From: Parietichytrium sp. I65-24A
Lineage: Eukaryota > Sar > Bigyra > Thraustochytrida > Thraustochytriidae
Assembly: GCA_012862575.1 (NCBI GenBank)
Contig: BLSF01000043.1
Span: 124,001-188,000, forward strand
Direction: 5' to 3'
DNA: 64,000 bases
Shown here one piece after another: positions 1-11,393 of the stretch. The position numbers were made by a program, and so were the translations under genes. Position 1 is the stretch's first letter; each line of letters starts with the position of its first letter. The notes under the pieces are model-generated. The model did no database searches and had not been told where the DNA came from. It saw only the letters and a program-made list of their open reading frames with translations.

Positions 1-593
1 GAGTTCTACCTTCACGCGCGAGCTATCGTATTGCATTCGTAGATCAAAGTCAAGATGCACGAAGAGCCGCTGCTTTTGGAATGAGGAAAGTTCTGGTCTT
101 GCAAAGTACCCAGAGTACAGCGCGAAAAAATGTCTTCCTCTGGATCTTCAATGAATGAAGGAGGCTTTTTCGGCCTTGCCACTCTCTCGACTAGAGATGT
201 GTATATTACAAATTCGGCTCCCTCTTTTGAGGGATTGTGTACGGATTGCTCTTGCATAGAGCCTGCGTTAGTTGTGAATCTCTCTCACAAACAAGAAAGT
301 GAAAATAAATATTTATCCATGTGTGCCAACATTCTTACTATTCTTTTTCCTCACCTCCCCTTGCCCGGCAGCCTCTCCGTTTTAAAAAAGAATAAGTATT
401 CCTTCAAGTTGTCTAAACTAACACCGTGGACAAACGAGGCTCGTAACTTAGAAAAACTTTACTTATCATCAATCAACAAATAATTAGTCAACAGGGGTTG
501 CGCGCAGCTCCTCCGCCGCTCTCTCTTAGTGGCTCGCCAGGCTATCAGGAGAAGCTAAGGGACAGGTTCGCAAAAAGTGCTTACAGAATGCAT
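1..593. other. Intergenic, no supported gene
   Basis: Only short overlapping frames without recognisable domains occur here. It lies downstream of the minus-strand LRR gene, so it probably holds that gene's 3' untranslated sequence. I see no RNA gene or mobile element. Confidence 0.5.
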
Positions 594-2291
594 TTATCTG
601 CGAAGAATATTTTTCGTTCGCATTTGGTTCAGGAACGTGAGTGCTCCGCTGTTACGCTGCTTGGGAGGGTGTTCGATTGCAATTTGCGCAAACGCTGCTC
701 GCTGGTCGAGCACATCTTTTGCCAAGCCCCAGATTCTATCCATTTGTTCAGAGCTTGCATCTTTACCTAGTGGATTCTCGACTCCCAACAATCGAATCGT
801 CTGATTCTCTTCGAGCGCTTGAATCATCAGCAGACACCCTTCCATACCTAGCGGATTAAAGCCGACCTGAAGTGAGCGAAGGGTTCCTGTATGCTTCAGT
901 GCTTCAGCAAGCCCAGTGGCAGTCTGCACTGTGAGTCGGTTGTGGCTCAAGTTCAGGGATTTGAGCGTTTTGCAGGATTGAATCACCTTTGCGATCGATG
1001 CTGCAACAACATCATCGACCCCATTCCAACTGAGGTCTAAGGAAGATATCGAACTCATCGTGCACGACCCAATAGCTTCCAGCAGACTCAGCGCACCTCG
1101 CCCGCGGAGATTATTCCAACTCAGGTCCAGTGACTTGACTGTGCTGTTGTAGGCGAGAACTCTGCCAAGACCGAGAGCCCCGGCTTCCGCAATTTGATTC
1201 TTAGACACGTCAATATGCGCGAGCGCTTTACCGCCGCCTCTATGGAGGCTCTCACACAAGGCACATATTGCATTGTCACCAGCTTTAATGTTTGACATCG
1301 TTAGCCGCTGGATGGTATGGTTGAACTCAAGCGCTTCGCACAACTCCTTGCATGCTTGGCTACCCAAATTGTTGTTTGAGACGTCCAGAGACGTCAGCGT
1401 ACTATTCACCTTTAACATTTCTGCCAGAGCCTTCGAGCTTTCCCGAGCCAAATTGCAACTGTTCAAACTCAAGGACAAAATGTATTTGTTGTTGCAAAGT
1501 GCTTTGGCAACACAGAGCCCGCCCCTATCACCAACTAGATGATGGCTCAGAGACACCTGCTCTCTCTTCATGTTATCCATGAAGAAGCTTATGGGATGCA
1601 CATTCTGCTCGCCGCACAATCCCAAATATTCCTGGACAAGCAGACCATTTTCTTCTGTCGCTCGCCCAACCCAGACGTCCAAGCTTGCTTGAGACGAGCA
1701 TGTGCTCGCGGACGAAGCTGGCTCATCCTCGTCGCTTCTTTCTGCATCAACAGCAGAGTCTGTCTCATCGTTATTGCTGGGTTGGAAAGCTATGAGGGCC
1801 ATTTGCTCGTATGGCGAGCCCGTAAACTGTTGCTCAAACCCGCTGTCCCTGCGCACAGCAAGCGCGTGGGCAAGTTTGCGCGGGGACATCCGCTTCCCGG
1901 CATCTTGCTGCAAAAACATCCTGGACTTTGGGTTCAAGATGCTCGTGCTCCTTGGCACGACGAGATCCAGAGTAGGAGGACGGTCGCGATCGCTTGGCGC
2001 CGTAGCTTCAAGTCTTGCAGTCTCTCCCGCGTGTTCCTTCTCCGACTTTCTGCTTTCCAATGCTGTCGGAGCGTACGGGAAAAACAAAGTAGAAACCATC
2101 GCCCCTTGCTCCTTCGAGTCCAGGATGAATTTATTGACAGAGTCCGGCGAGATGGACAGAGCGAGCCCGAGCTTTTCTTGAATCCAGCCCTTCTCCTTCA
2201 CCATGGACTGCGCCTTTGCAGGCATCTTTGGAAGGGCCGCAACGCCCTCCGCCTTTCGGGCTTCCGCGCCATCTTTAGCGTTCCCGTCCAT
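594..2291 (-). CDS. Leucine-rich repeat protein, ribonuclease-inhibitor type (LRRC74/NLRC3-like)
   Basis: This is a 565-residue single-exon protein starting at an ATG. Residues 1-200 are low in recognisable structure, rich in Ser, Asp and Glu, and hold a short acidic stretch. From about residue 225 to 530 there are repeated units of about 28 residues with the pattern LxxLxLSxNxL (for example SLDVSNNNLG and SLDLSWNNLRG). That is the ribonuclease-inhibitor class of LRR found in LRRC74 and in the sensor half of NLR proteins. The segment just before the repeats (YLGLCGEQNVHPISFF) resembles the entry to LRRC74-type domains. Such domains form a horseshoe for protein binding, and no enzymatic motif is present. 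The gene is divergent from the NACHT-WD40 gene that starts 1.5 kb away. The exact orthologue and the binding partner are unknown. Confidence 0.85.
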   Translation of the reverse strand: MDGNAKDGAEARKAEGVAALPKMPAKAQSMVKEKGWIQEKLGLALSISPDSVNKFILDSKEQGAMVSTLFFPYAPTALESRKSEKEHAGETARLEATAPSDRDRPPTLDLVVPRSTSILNPKSRMFLQQDAGKRMSPRKLAHALAVRRDSGFEQQFTGSPYEQMALIAFQPSNNDETDSAVDAERSDEDEPASSASTCSSQASLDVWVGRATEENGLLVQEYLGLCGEQNVHPISFFMDNMKREQVSLSHHLVGDRGGLCVAKALCNNKYILSLSLNSCNLARESSKALAEMLKVNSTLTSLDVSNNNLGSQACKELCEALEFNHTIQRLTMSNIKAGDNAICALCESLHRGGGKALAHIDVSKNQIAEAGALGLGRVLAYNSTVKSLDLSWNNLRGRGALSLLEAIGSCTMSSISSLDLSWNGVDDVVAASIAKVIQSCKTLKSLNLSHNRLTVQTATGLAEALKHTGTLRSLQVGFNPLGMEGCLLMIQALEENQTIRLLGVENPLGKDASSEQMDRIWGLAKDVLDQRAAFAQIAIEHPPKQRNSGALTFLNQMRTKNILRR

Positions 2292-3760
2292 GGCTCACGG
2301 GGTCATCGGCGTGCCACAGGGGTGCTGTGCTGCTGACTGACAGACTGACAGACTGACAGACTGACAGACAGCACGACTCAAGTCCCGCTCAGAGTTTTGA
2401 AGGAGCTTTGAAAGAGCTTCCGACTCGCAATCTCTTATCCCACACAACCACTACAACGCTCTATCTCCGTCGAGACTCCCAAGTATGGGGGACGACCTCA
2501 TACATTCTGTGAGTCCATCATGATGATGAGCTAACTCTTGTGAACCCGTCCAGCCAGCTAGCGAGCCTTGTCAAGAATACAAAACTTTCTATTGATGCTC
2601 TACAGCTTTTCTTATCCACTAACTCTCTCGGTCCCTCGCGTTCGCGGCTGACTAGGTGTGTTTCTTCCATTCTTCCATTCTCCACTCTTCCACAAGGCTT
2701 CCTTTCTTCAACTCACTGTTAATCAATTGAACAATCGATCATTGCACAAGTCCTCCAGGTCGCATAAGAATTGCACGATTTCAGCTAATTGCTCCTTACA
2801 ATACAACTATAGCACCAACATAAGCTAGTGCTAGTAGTAGTGCTTTGGCAAGTAAACGGACCTTTCAGTCAGGGTTCGAGCAGAATTAGGTTAGGTTTCT
2901 GACTTGTCCGTTATAAACAATATTGACTCGGACTCGGAACTTGAACTTGCGTTGGAGAGAGAGAGTCTTGCAAAAGACAAGTTGTACGTCTGCGGCATTG
3001 GTTCTATTTTCATTGATCTTCATTCTTCATGCAGAACAGAACCATTCAAAAATTGACAGCCAATCGGCTGAGAATTGGAGTCTGGCAAAGAAAACCTGGC
3101 AGCAAAACGAAGAGCCCATGGTGCACTTCATTCAATTCCATTCCATTTTCCATTCCATGTATATACATATTATATACATATTCAGACCATCCATCTGCTT
3201 CTGATCTATATACAACACATCACATCACGGCATGAGCAGGCCTCGTCAAGCCGGAGAACCTGGTCCCGCCCGCGCTTAAGTCACTTGGCAGGCATGCACT
3301 TGTGCCTCTTTGGTACATGTCTTGCAGAATTCACGCTGACAGTGAGTTCGTTACCGGGGTGGGTAGACAGCCCATCGCTTGCCGCTTGCTGCTTGCTGCT
3401 TGCCACATACAGCGAACGAAAGAACGAAAGAACTTCTAACGGTGTGAGACGAAAACGAAAGTTACCGCTGCGGAAGCAAGCACGGCAAGTTTGGCTCTGA
3501 GAGGCACACACTCTTCACATTGTCGCTCTCGCTTCGGCCTCGCAAGGAAGGCCGCTTGACAAAGGGCGTTCTCTTCCACGCTTACTTCGGTTGACTGCCT
3601 GCTCAGAGCTTGGCCATGCTACAGGGGCGGCTTTGAGATTTGGAACAAAGCCGGGGCAAGCGAGCTGGCAGAGAGCGAGTTGGGGCGGGAGGCTTCGATT
3701 GGGGTGCGCTGACGGCTCACGGATTTGCTGCAGCGCATTCTCGCGAGGGTCGAGGAAGCC
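2292..3760. other. Divergent intergenic region between LRR and NACHT-WD40 genes
   Basis: About 1.5 kb separates the two divergent starts and should contain both promoters. Immediately upstream of the LRR start is an 8-base tandem repeat. The rest is AT-variable sequence with short chance frames. I see no convincing exon except that the NACHT-WD40 gene begins at 3761. Confidence 0.5.
2334..2370. repeat. Tandem repeat of CTGACAGA
   Basis: About four to five copies of an 8-base unit (CTGACAGA) lie about 40 bases upstream of the LRR gene start, in its 5' leader or promoter. Confidence 0.8.
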
Positions 3761-6700
3761 ATGGTGCGCAAATGGACCACGGCGCGAGTGTTCATCTCAT
3801 CCACTTTCCGGGACACGCATTTTGAAAGAGATGCGCTGACCAGGCTGGTGTTTCCAGAGCTGCGGTCATATTGCGAGGAGCGGTTTTTGTAAGTTGAGAC
3901 ACGCATTGACATCTTAATGGGATTCCCGAGCTTACAACTTGAATGAAACAGGCACATCACCGAGGTGGACCTGAGATGGGGTGTCACCAGCGAGGAGTCC
4001 GCAGCCGGCAAGGCGCTGACATGCTGCTTGGAGGAGATTGATAGAAGCGACTTCTTCTTGTGTATTATAGGGAGCAGATATGGTTGGGTACCGAAGGAGT
4101 ACGAAGTTGGAGACGAGGAGAAGTTTAGCTGGATTAAAAACCTTTCTGGGCTCTCCATCACAGAGCTGGAGATTCTTCGCGGTGCCTTAAACAACGAGGA
4201 TACTCGCGCCACCAGGACATCACATGCGATGTTTTATTTCCGCGAAGAGAGATTCCTCGAGGCGCTAAAGTCAGATCCTAAAAAACTTTGCGAGTTTACT
4301 GACGGAGAGACTGAAGTACGTGCTGGGCAAGTCACATACGTTCCAGACGATGAGAAACGGGGAAAACTTGTTGCTCTGAAAGATAAAATTGTCTCGGCTT
4401 CTAGGCACCCCGAAAACAATGTGAAAATGTCCGTCCGCGAAGACTACTCGTCACTCTATGCTCCTGAGGACAGCTTGTCAGGCATGAATGAAAAAGTTCT
4501 CCGGGAATTTTGCACAATGGTATTGAATGATTTGAAGAAGGCCATCGACGAGCGCTACCCGGTGGATGTGATGCAAAAAAGCGCAAATGTTGAGGCGATG
4601 GCCATGGAGCAGTCTTACCACAATTCCTTCATGGAGTATCGTCTCAACACGCATCTTGAGCGTCCAGAGCTAGTGCAGAAAGTTTATGACTATGCTGTCG
4701 CAGAGGTGGTTAACGGCCCGATGTTGGTGTCGTCTGAGCCCGGGATGGGCAAGTCTAGTATCATCTCCAAATTTGTCAGCGACTTGGAAACTGAGCTGGC
4801 AACAAAAGACTCTCGACCACCACTAATGACTGCAGAAAGCGAAGCAAAGCTCGCGACCCAGACTCGAAGCACGAGGTCCTTGGCAAGTAGAAAGCCAATG
4901 GTTCTTATTCGATATTTTGCAGGTGCGTCCCCTGGTTCACTGCAGATCCACAACATGTTGCGCGTGCTGCTACAAGAGCTGAGGAAATCGCTAAAGAGAC
5001 ACCGTCCGAAGAAACGCGCAGACCAGCTTTGGAGCTTGGTCCGTGCGTCGCTGAGACTTGGACATGTTGTAAACAACACACGTGCAGGAAAGATTCGCGA
5101 ACAGGAAAAGAAAGGCAAAGCCGTCACCACCTTTCGGCATCACAAGGTTAGCTCTGAGGTTCCCAGTAACTACCAGGACCTTGTGGAAGACTTCAAACGT
5201 ACCCTTGTCGACGTGTGCGAATTCGCCAAGGTGGTGCTGGTGATAGACAATCTCGACCACCTTCATCGTGACAAGAACCAGGCAATGACTCTTCGGTGGT
5301 TACCCTCGGAACTTCCGTTGGGACTTCGGCTCATTGTGGGAGTTGATGAGACACGAGTGGTGGTGACTAGTCCCGTGCGAATGGCCAAGAGTATGAAGAA
5401 GTCCTTTCGAAGACCCACCAGCCCGTCGTCCGACTCCGGGGTTGGCTATCAGAACCGCACAATGTCAAGGATTGTGCGGCCAATGAGCAGCGGCTACAGG
5501 AGTACGAGTGTATCCACCTCTGCGCAACTCCGCCATGCTTACAGCATACACAACTTGAACAAGCTAGACAAATTCGAGTCAAGGTCGTTCTTGGAAAGTT
5601 TTCAGCTCCACTTCAAAGACCACGCGAGAGTCGAAGTCCCGCGATTGTCACGTGCATTCGCAAGAGACATTGTTTCTCTTCGCTTAGGGCTCTACGGAAA
5701 GAAGTTGAGCACTCAGCAGATGAATATTCTTCTGGACAAAACCTCCTCATGCAATCCGACGTGGCTCGTCATTGCTTGTGAAGAGCTCCGGATATTCACC
5801 AATTATGAGCAACTGAATGAGCGCATCTTGGAGCTTGCAGGGGATCTCCCCAGCTTACTGGAGCAGATGATCAAGCGTTTGGAACGTGACCACGGCCCGA
5901 GATTCGTTCGGGACACGTTGTCTATTCTCGTTTGCTCTCGCGACGGACTCTACGAGGAAGAAATTGTCGGTATCTTGGGCGTTCCGCAGAGTGCGTGGTC
6001 TCAGCTTTACTACAGTCTCAAACCTTTGCTAGCCCAAAATTCGGCTCGTGATGCGTTGATATCCTTCTCGCATCGGAACTTTACCTTGGCTGTCTTGAAG
6101 CGGTATTTCAGCGACGGGTCGAAGAGCTTTGAAAAACTTGTGCAGGAACAAGAGACGGTGCATTTCCAGCAGCAGTCCAGATATGCTGTTCCGATACACG
6201 CGCGCCTTGCCCAGTACTTTAAAAGCGCCGCCTTTGAGAAATCCTCCGAAAAATGGAATTCTGAAAACGGAAGAGCGTTGACCTGCTTGCCATATCACCT
6301 GTTATACGGAAAGATGTATCGAACATTGGAGAAAACGTTGACGGATCTGCTCTTTGTAGAAGCTCTTCTCACAGCAGGGGCCGGGTTCTCCTGGATTGAC
6401 GATTTATCATCCGCTTTGGCTACGTTTGAAAAGTATCTCGCCATGGTCCAAAACCAGCTCGGAAATCCGGGTCTTGGACTGGACCTCGAAGGGGGGATCG
6501 ACTTGGGCGTAGGAGCCGAGGAGTTTGCCGCAGTGAAGCAGCATGTTCTGGTCCATCCCCCGAGCCCAACGTATGGCCTCACACAGCAACAAACTGCTGC
6601 ACCACCTGAGAATACCGTATCGGAAGAAATGATCCGCCGCATTCGAGACTATGCAGCATTTGCACAAGCCTACATACCGGAGCTCAACGCGAATCCGTAT

Positions 6701-9700
6701 CTGGTGTTCCAGTATGCATCTAATCTTCCAGACACAAATTCTGCTGCGATTACTTCAAAGCGATTATGGCTGCGCTCTACGAGCCGACGGCCTTGGCTCC
6801 GATGGATTAACAAGCCGCAGGAATCCGGCCCATGCATCATGACGCTTTGTGGACACACTGGTCCGGTATTGTATTGCGGAATATCTCAGGACGAGAAAAG
6901 AGTCGTCACCGGAAGCGCTGATCGTTCTGTCAGAGTGTGGATCGCTCAAACCGGAGAATCTCCTCTGGTTTTAGAAGGTCATCGCGACGCTGTAACGTGC
7001 TGCGTTTTCTCTCCAAGCAACAATGACATCGTGGTGTCAAGCTCCAGGGATGGGACCGTTCGAGTTTGGATTAAAGGTGTGTGTGCGAGAGTTTTCGAGG
7101 CGCACAGTAGCGAAAATACAGTGGTTCCTGTGCTTTGCTGCGCCGTCAGCGAAGGCGATGCAGAGAACTTTGTTGCTTCTGGAGATCAAAACGGACGTCT
7201 CATTATTTGGAGTATATTCGCAGACGAGGCTCCGCTTCACGACTTTTCAAACTTTCATGGCGCTGTGACCAGCTGCTTGTTTTCTGCGAACAACGAGTAC
7301 ATATTTGCCGCGGGAGCCGATCGAACGATCAGAGGTTGGAGTCTGCAGGATGGGAGCCAATACATGTGCAAATCGGGCGAAGCAATGGGAATGACCACCG
7401 AGTTTGCCACAGAGCGCGAAAAGCTCCTCTTTTGTATCCGAACCTCGTCTATGCGCCTCAAGGTGTTTGACGCTAAGCGCGTCAATAAAGCCTTGTCCCA
7501 GCCATCTTGTATTGATTTAGGATCTTCATATGTTGAAGAATCTACGAGCAATGGTTCGTTTCGGCGACTGAATTCTATTCGCTCGAGGTCATCTAAAGTG
7601 ACAACATTTCAAAGCAGCGTTGATGACGAGAATACCGGGACGAGCACCTCGGATGACGACTTTGACATTTTCGAAGACGAGGATAACCAAAATAGCACTT
7701 CCTCTGATGAAGAGCTCGGCGAAGGTCAGATTCCTGAGGAGTTTGAAGAAGCCAGTACTGCGTACGACACCGCGACACTGGAAGGCCCGTCGTTTCAGAG
7801 TAAATCAAATCAGATTGATCCAAACAAGCCAATCATCAACCGCAAGGAGATTCCGCGAATAGTGCTTCGGGATCCAGACGCTCAACAGGCCTCAAGTTGC
7901 GGGCTTGCATCTACAAATCGTTGTGCCATTGGGCGGGAGGACGGAAGCATCACGATATTCAACCTCAACAACGGGGACAAGGTCTGCGGACTGCACGGAC
8001 ACATAGGCCGAATCAACCACCTGGCCTATTCGATAAGCGGACAACGGCTGGTGAGTGCGTCCGATGACTTCTCAGTCAAGATCTGGAATCCCCGTCGGGC
8101 GCGGATGAGCAGCAATACACCACACAAAGCTACGGTTGTGCGTTGTTCTTTCAATCAGAACCACAAGTGTCTTTCTTTGTTGAGCATCTCTCAAGAGGGG
8201 CAAGTAAGCCTTTGGAACGCCGCAAACGGATACAGGACCTCCCTCAATTCGCATGCTGATCCACTTCGAGACGCCCAGTTCACTAGAATGGGGCACATGT
8301 ACGTGACGGTGGCGTCTAGCGTGCGGATATTTTCCTTCGGCGGGGACGGGAAGAGTTGGGTCATTCCGCAAACAAACGTCGGATTATGGGACCTCTCGCC
8401 ATGTGGCAAAATTTTTGTCTGTTGCGAAGTTGGCGGGATGGATATCACAGTGTGGAGCATCCACTCCAACCCAGTGAAAAAAATTCGAGTGATGTCCAGG
8501 ATACATTCGAAGCGAATCACGTCAGTACGATTCAGTCGCGATGGTGCGCTTCTCTACACTTGTGGCAACGATGGAAAAATCCGTATCTGGGATTCGGTCA
8601 AGCTCTCTACGGAGCTCTTCATCCCACTCCCATTCAGCCCTGCAGGTATTGCACTGAAGAAATCCAAGGAGAAGCAAATGCTGAGCGATAGCGAGGATGA
8701 AGAAGGCGAGGACGAGGGTGCCATTGCGCCAGTGTTTGTTCTCCACGACCCGAAAGACCTTGGCCTGGCTTCTTTGCTACATTCCATTTACGAATCCCCG
8801 AACGGACTGATGCTAATTTCCGTGTCGGACTCCCCGGACTTGAAGCTTTGGGACCTGGAGCATGCCCTGGGGGAGTTGGGGCGACCGACCAACCTATGCG
8901 TTACCTCCTTGCACGGGCACTCGAACCGAGTAACGTGTGCCGCGTGGGCCCCTCATGGCTACACCTTCGCTTCCGGAGCGGTGAACGGCTCAATTCGAAT
9001 CTGGGAAACCGGCACTTTGCAGTGCTCAACGATCATCAGTGCCCATACCTCAAGCATTGTGGACATGCAATACCTTCCCGACGGGAGAAGACTCGCGTCG
9101 ATTTCTTCAGATAAGTCACTTTCCGTTTGGTCAGCGAGCTCAGGTGAACAGATTAACAGCATGATATTTGGCTCGCCACTAAATGCGCTCTCTGTGTCTT
9201 CGACTGGGAGATTTTTGGCAATCGGTGACGTCAAAGGAGACTTGCGTATCTTGGAGCTCATGAATCCATTTTTGGGCATGGACGTTGATGTGGAGAAGGC
9301 ATCAGAGAGCGAACTGGCTTCCAAAGATTTGCAAGGCTTTGAAAACCAGGAGTTTCCGTTCGTATGTCCTACCAAACTCATGTTCATCACAGTCAAAGGG
9401 TCCAAGAAATGGGACACTCGTTACCAAGTCAGCTGCCCCTACTGCATGCGAAATTTTGTAGTTAACGGCAACATGATGAAGCAGGTCTCCAAACAGGAGC
9501 ACACCTGTACAATGCAAGGAATGACGTTCCAGGCGCTACGTGACCTGCGCCTTTTGAACCGTTGTATTCATTGCCGAAGTGTAGTTCGCGTTACTCCCTT
9601 CCGGCTCGATCGTTCCGTGGCCCTTGAAAAGGTTATTTGGAAGGAGCGTCATACCAGGCGCAAGCTGAAGCCGATTAAAGACTCGGACATCAGAACACTT

Positions 9701-11098
9701 GCCAATCACTTTGAGGAATCCTCAGTTGAAGCAAAGACATTTTACGATCCCAACAAGAACGAGAAAATGACTCCGTTTCATTGCAAGTCACGGCAAAAAC
9801 TACCAAAGCTCACAACGTCCGCGAAGAAGACGGAGGGTGCTGGAAGCGATCACGATCTCATGAGCAAGCATTTGCATGCTCTCAATCTGAAAGCAAAAAG
9901 CTCAAAGCGCTACAAAACCTTTCGGAATGATTCTGCCAACGGAAACGGCAAATACAGGACCAAGGAAGAAGAGAAAGAGGCTCAGGAAGCACACTTTGTC
10001 AAACAGTTTCGCAAGCGGCAGCTCAAGAACCATATGGCCTCTTCGAAGCTGCTCTCCACGGACTCGTCTGTCTTTCAATCTTCGAGGGTGACCACGCCAA
10101 ATTGGCTCAGTGCGTTTTCAGAGATCGAGGCAAATGAAGAACAGAGACTTCGTGAAGAGGAGGCTCTGAATGGGCCAAGCACAGGTGGCGCGCCGGGCTT
10201 AAGTGTCATGTGCAAGTCGACTTCATCGCAGTCTCTTGCCAGTGGAACGATTCAATCGTACGATACCAAATTCCTAGCCCGAGAAGGTTCGCTCATTCGC
10301 CGTGTGAACACTGCGTCACAGGGTACACGTAACAAAGGTCTCAAGGTGCTCAAGTCCACAACTGATCTTCTGCAGCCTGAAAATATGTACGAGGTCGTCC
10401 ATGGAAGGCCAAAGACCTCGCAACTTGAGCGTATCCGTGCGATCAATCCGCCAGCTCTGCAGATCACGCCAAATCTCATCAATTTTGGAATCTTATGCGA
10501 ACATTCCATCTACAGATATCCGGTTGAACTATTGAACACCAGTGCATCACTGGTCCGGTTCCGATGCGCCGTGGAGCTAGTCGAGCTCGATCAAGTTGAG
10601 GACGAAGACGGCCAGCTGCAAATGATGAACGAGGAAGATGCAGCCATGAAACCCGGCTCCTCTCCTTGGATACAGACACCATCTGTTCGGAATGGTACCA
10701 GCTACTTTTGTTCCACTCCCAAGCGCCAGCGAAGCAATCTCTCGTTCCCAGCAACCCCCAAAAGCTCAGCTGCTCGACGTGATAGCGAAGATGGAGGGGC
10801 AAAGTCAGCGCAACTCACGAATGTCGTGTCTGTGGTTCAAACGCCAGAGTCCAATCCGCTCATAAACGGGTTACGAGCTACAATTTTCATTGAAATTCGC
10901 GCCCTCGTTCCAGGAAATCTTTACGGACTCTTGCGGATCTCCACTGATTCTGGCCATCTATTTTCGACCCCTATTCGGGCTGTTGTAGCCACCAAGGCAG
11001 ATTATGCAAGCTCACATCGAAGAGCAAAAGCAGTTAGCAATGAAGATATCACTCATCGAAACGTCATTCACATGCGGATCAATGCCATTGAGGGCTGA
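3761..11098 (+). CDS. Giant STAND protein: DUF4062 - NACHT NTPase - WD40 repeats - Cys/His module - ASH-like end
   Basis: Two exons (3761-3888 and 3952-11098) encode about 2424 residues. The 63-nt intron runs from GTAAGT to ACAG. Exon 1 supplies VFISSTFRDTHFERDAL, and exon 2 continues with HITEVDLRWGV and IIGSRYGWVP. Together these form a complete DUF4062 domain (about residues 9-110), as in animal NWD1/TEP1-type proteins. A P-loop (SEPGMGKSS, near residue 303) and a Walker B (VVLVIDNLDHL, near 470) mark a NACHT-type ATPase. WD40 units span roughly residues 1005-1810, interrupted by an acidic Ser/Asp/Glu insert (nt 7615-7755). A Cys/His-rich segment (CPYC, HTC, CIHC; nt 9430-9590) may bind zinc. 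The C-terminus (LQITPNLINFGILC) looks like an ASH/MSP beta domain. STAND ATPases of this type act as ligand-gated assembly switches. Immune or ciliary function is possible, and the sequence alone does not decide between them. Confidence 0.9.
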
Positions 11099-11393
11099 GG
11101 GCTCATACGGCACGCCAAAACCGTTTCCAATTCTTTGTGTTTTTAAGAGGTGTAAAATCAGAGAAGAGATTTGACGTAGTGTTTAAACTCTTTTCCGTAC
11201 GCTCCAATTTGTATGAAAATCGACCGAGAGGAAAGCTTTGTGTGGTGAATAGTGCATATGTGTTTCATGTTGGGTTGGGAAAATCGGGTAGAGCAGCAGA
11301 GAGTAAGAAGGGGTGAAAGAACAAATAGCTTACTGTTCAACAATTATACCAACACTACAAACAAAGACGGCGACTACATTATATGAACTTTTG

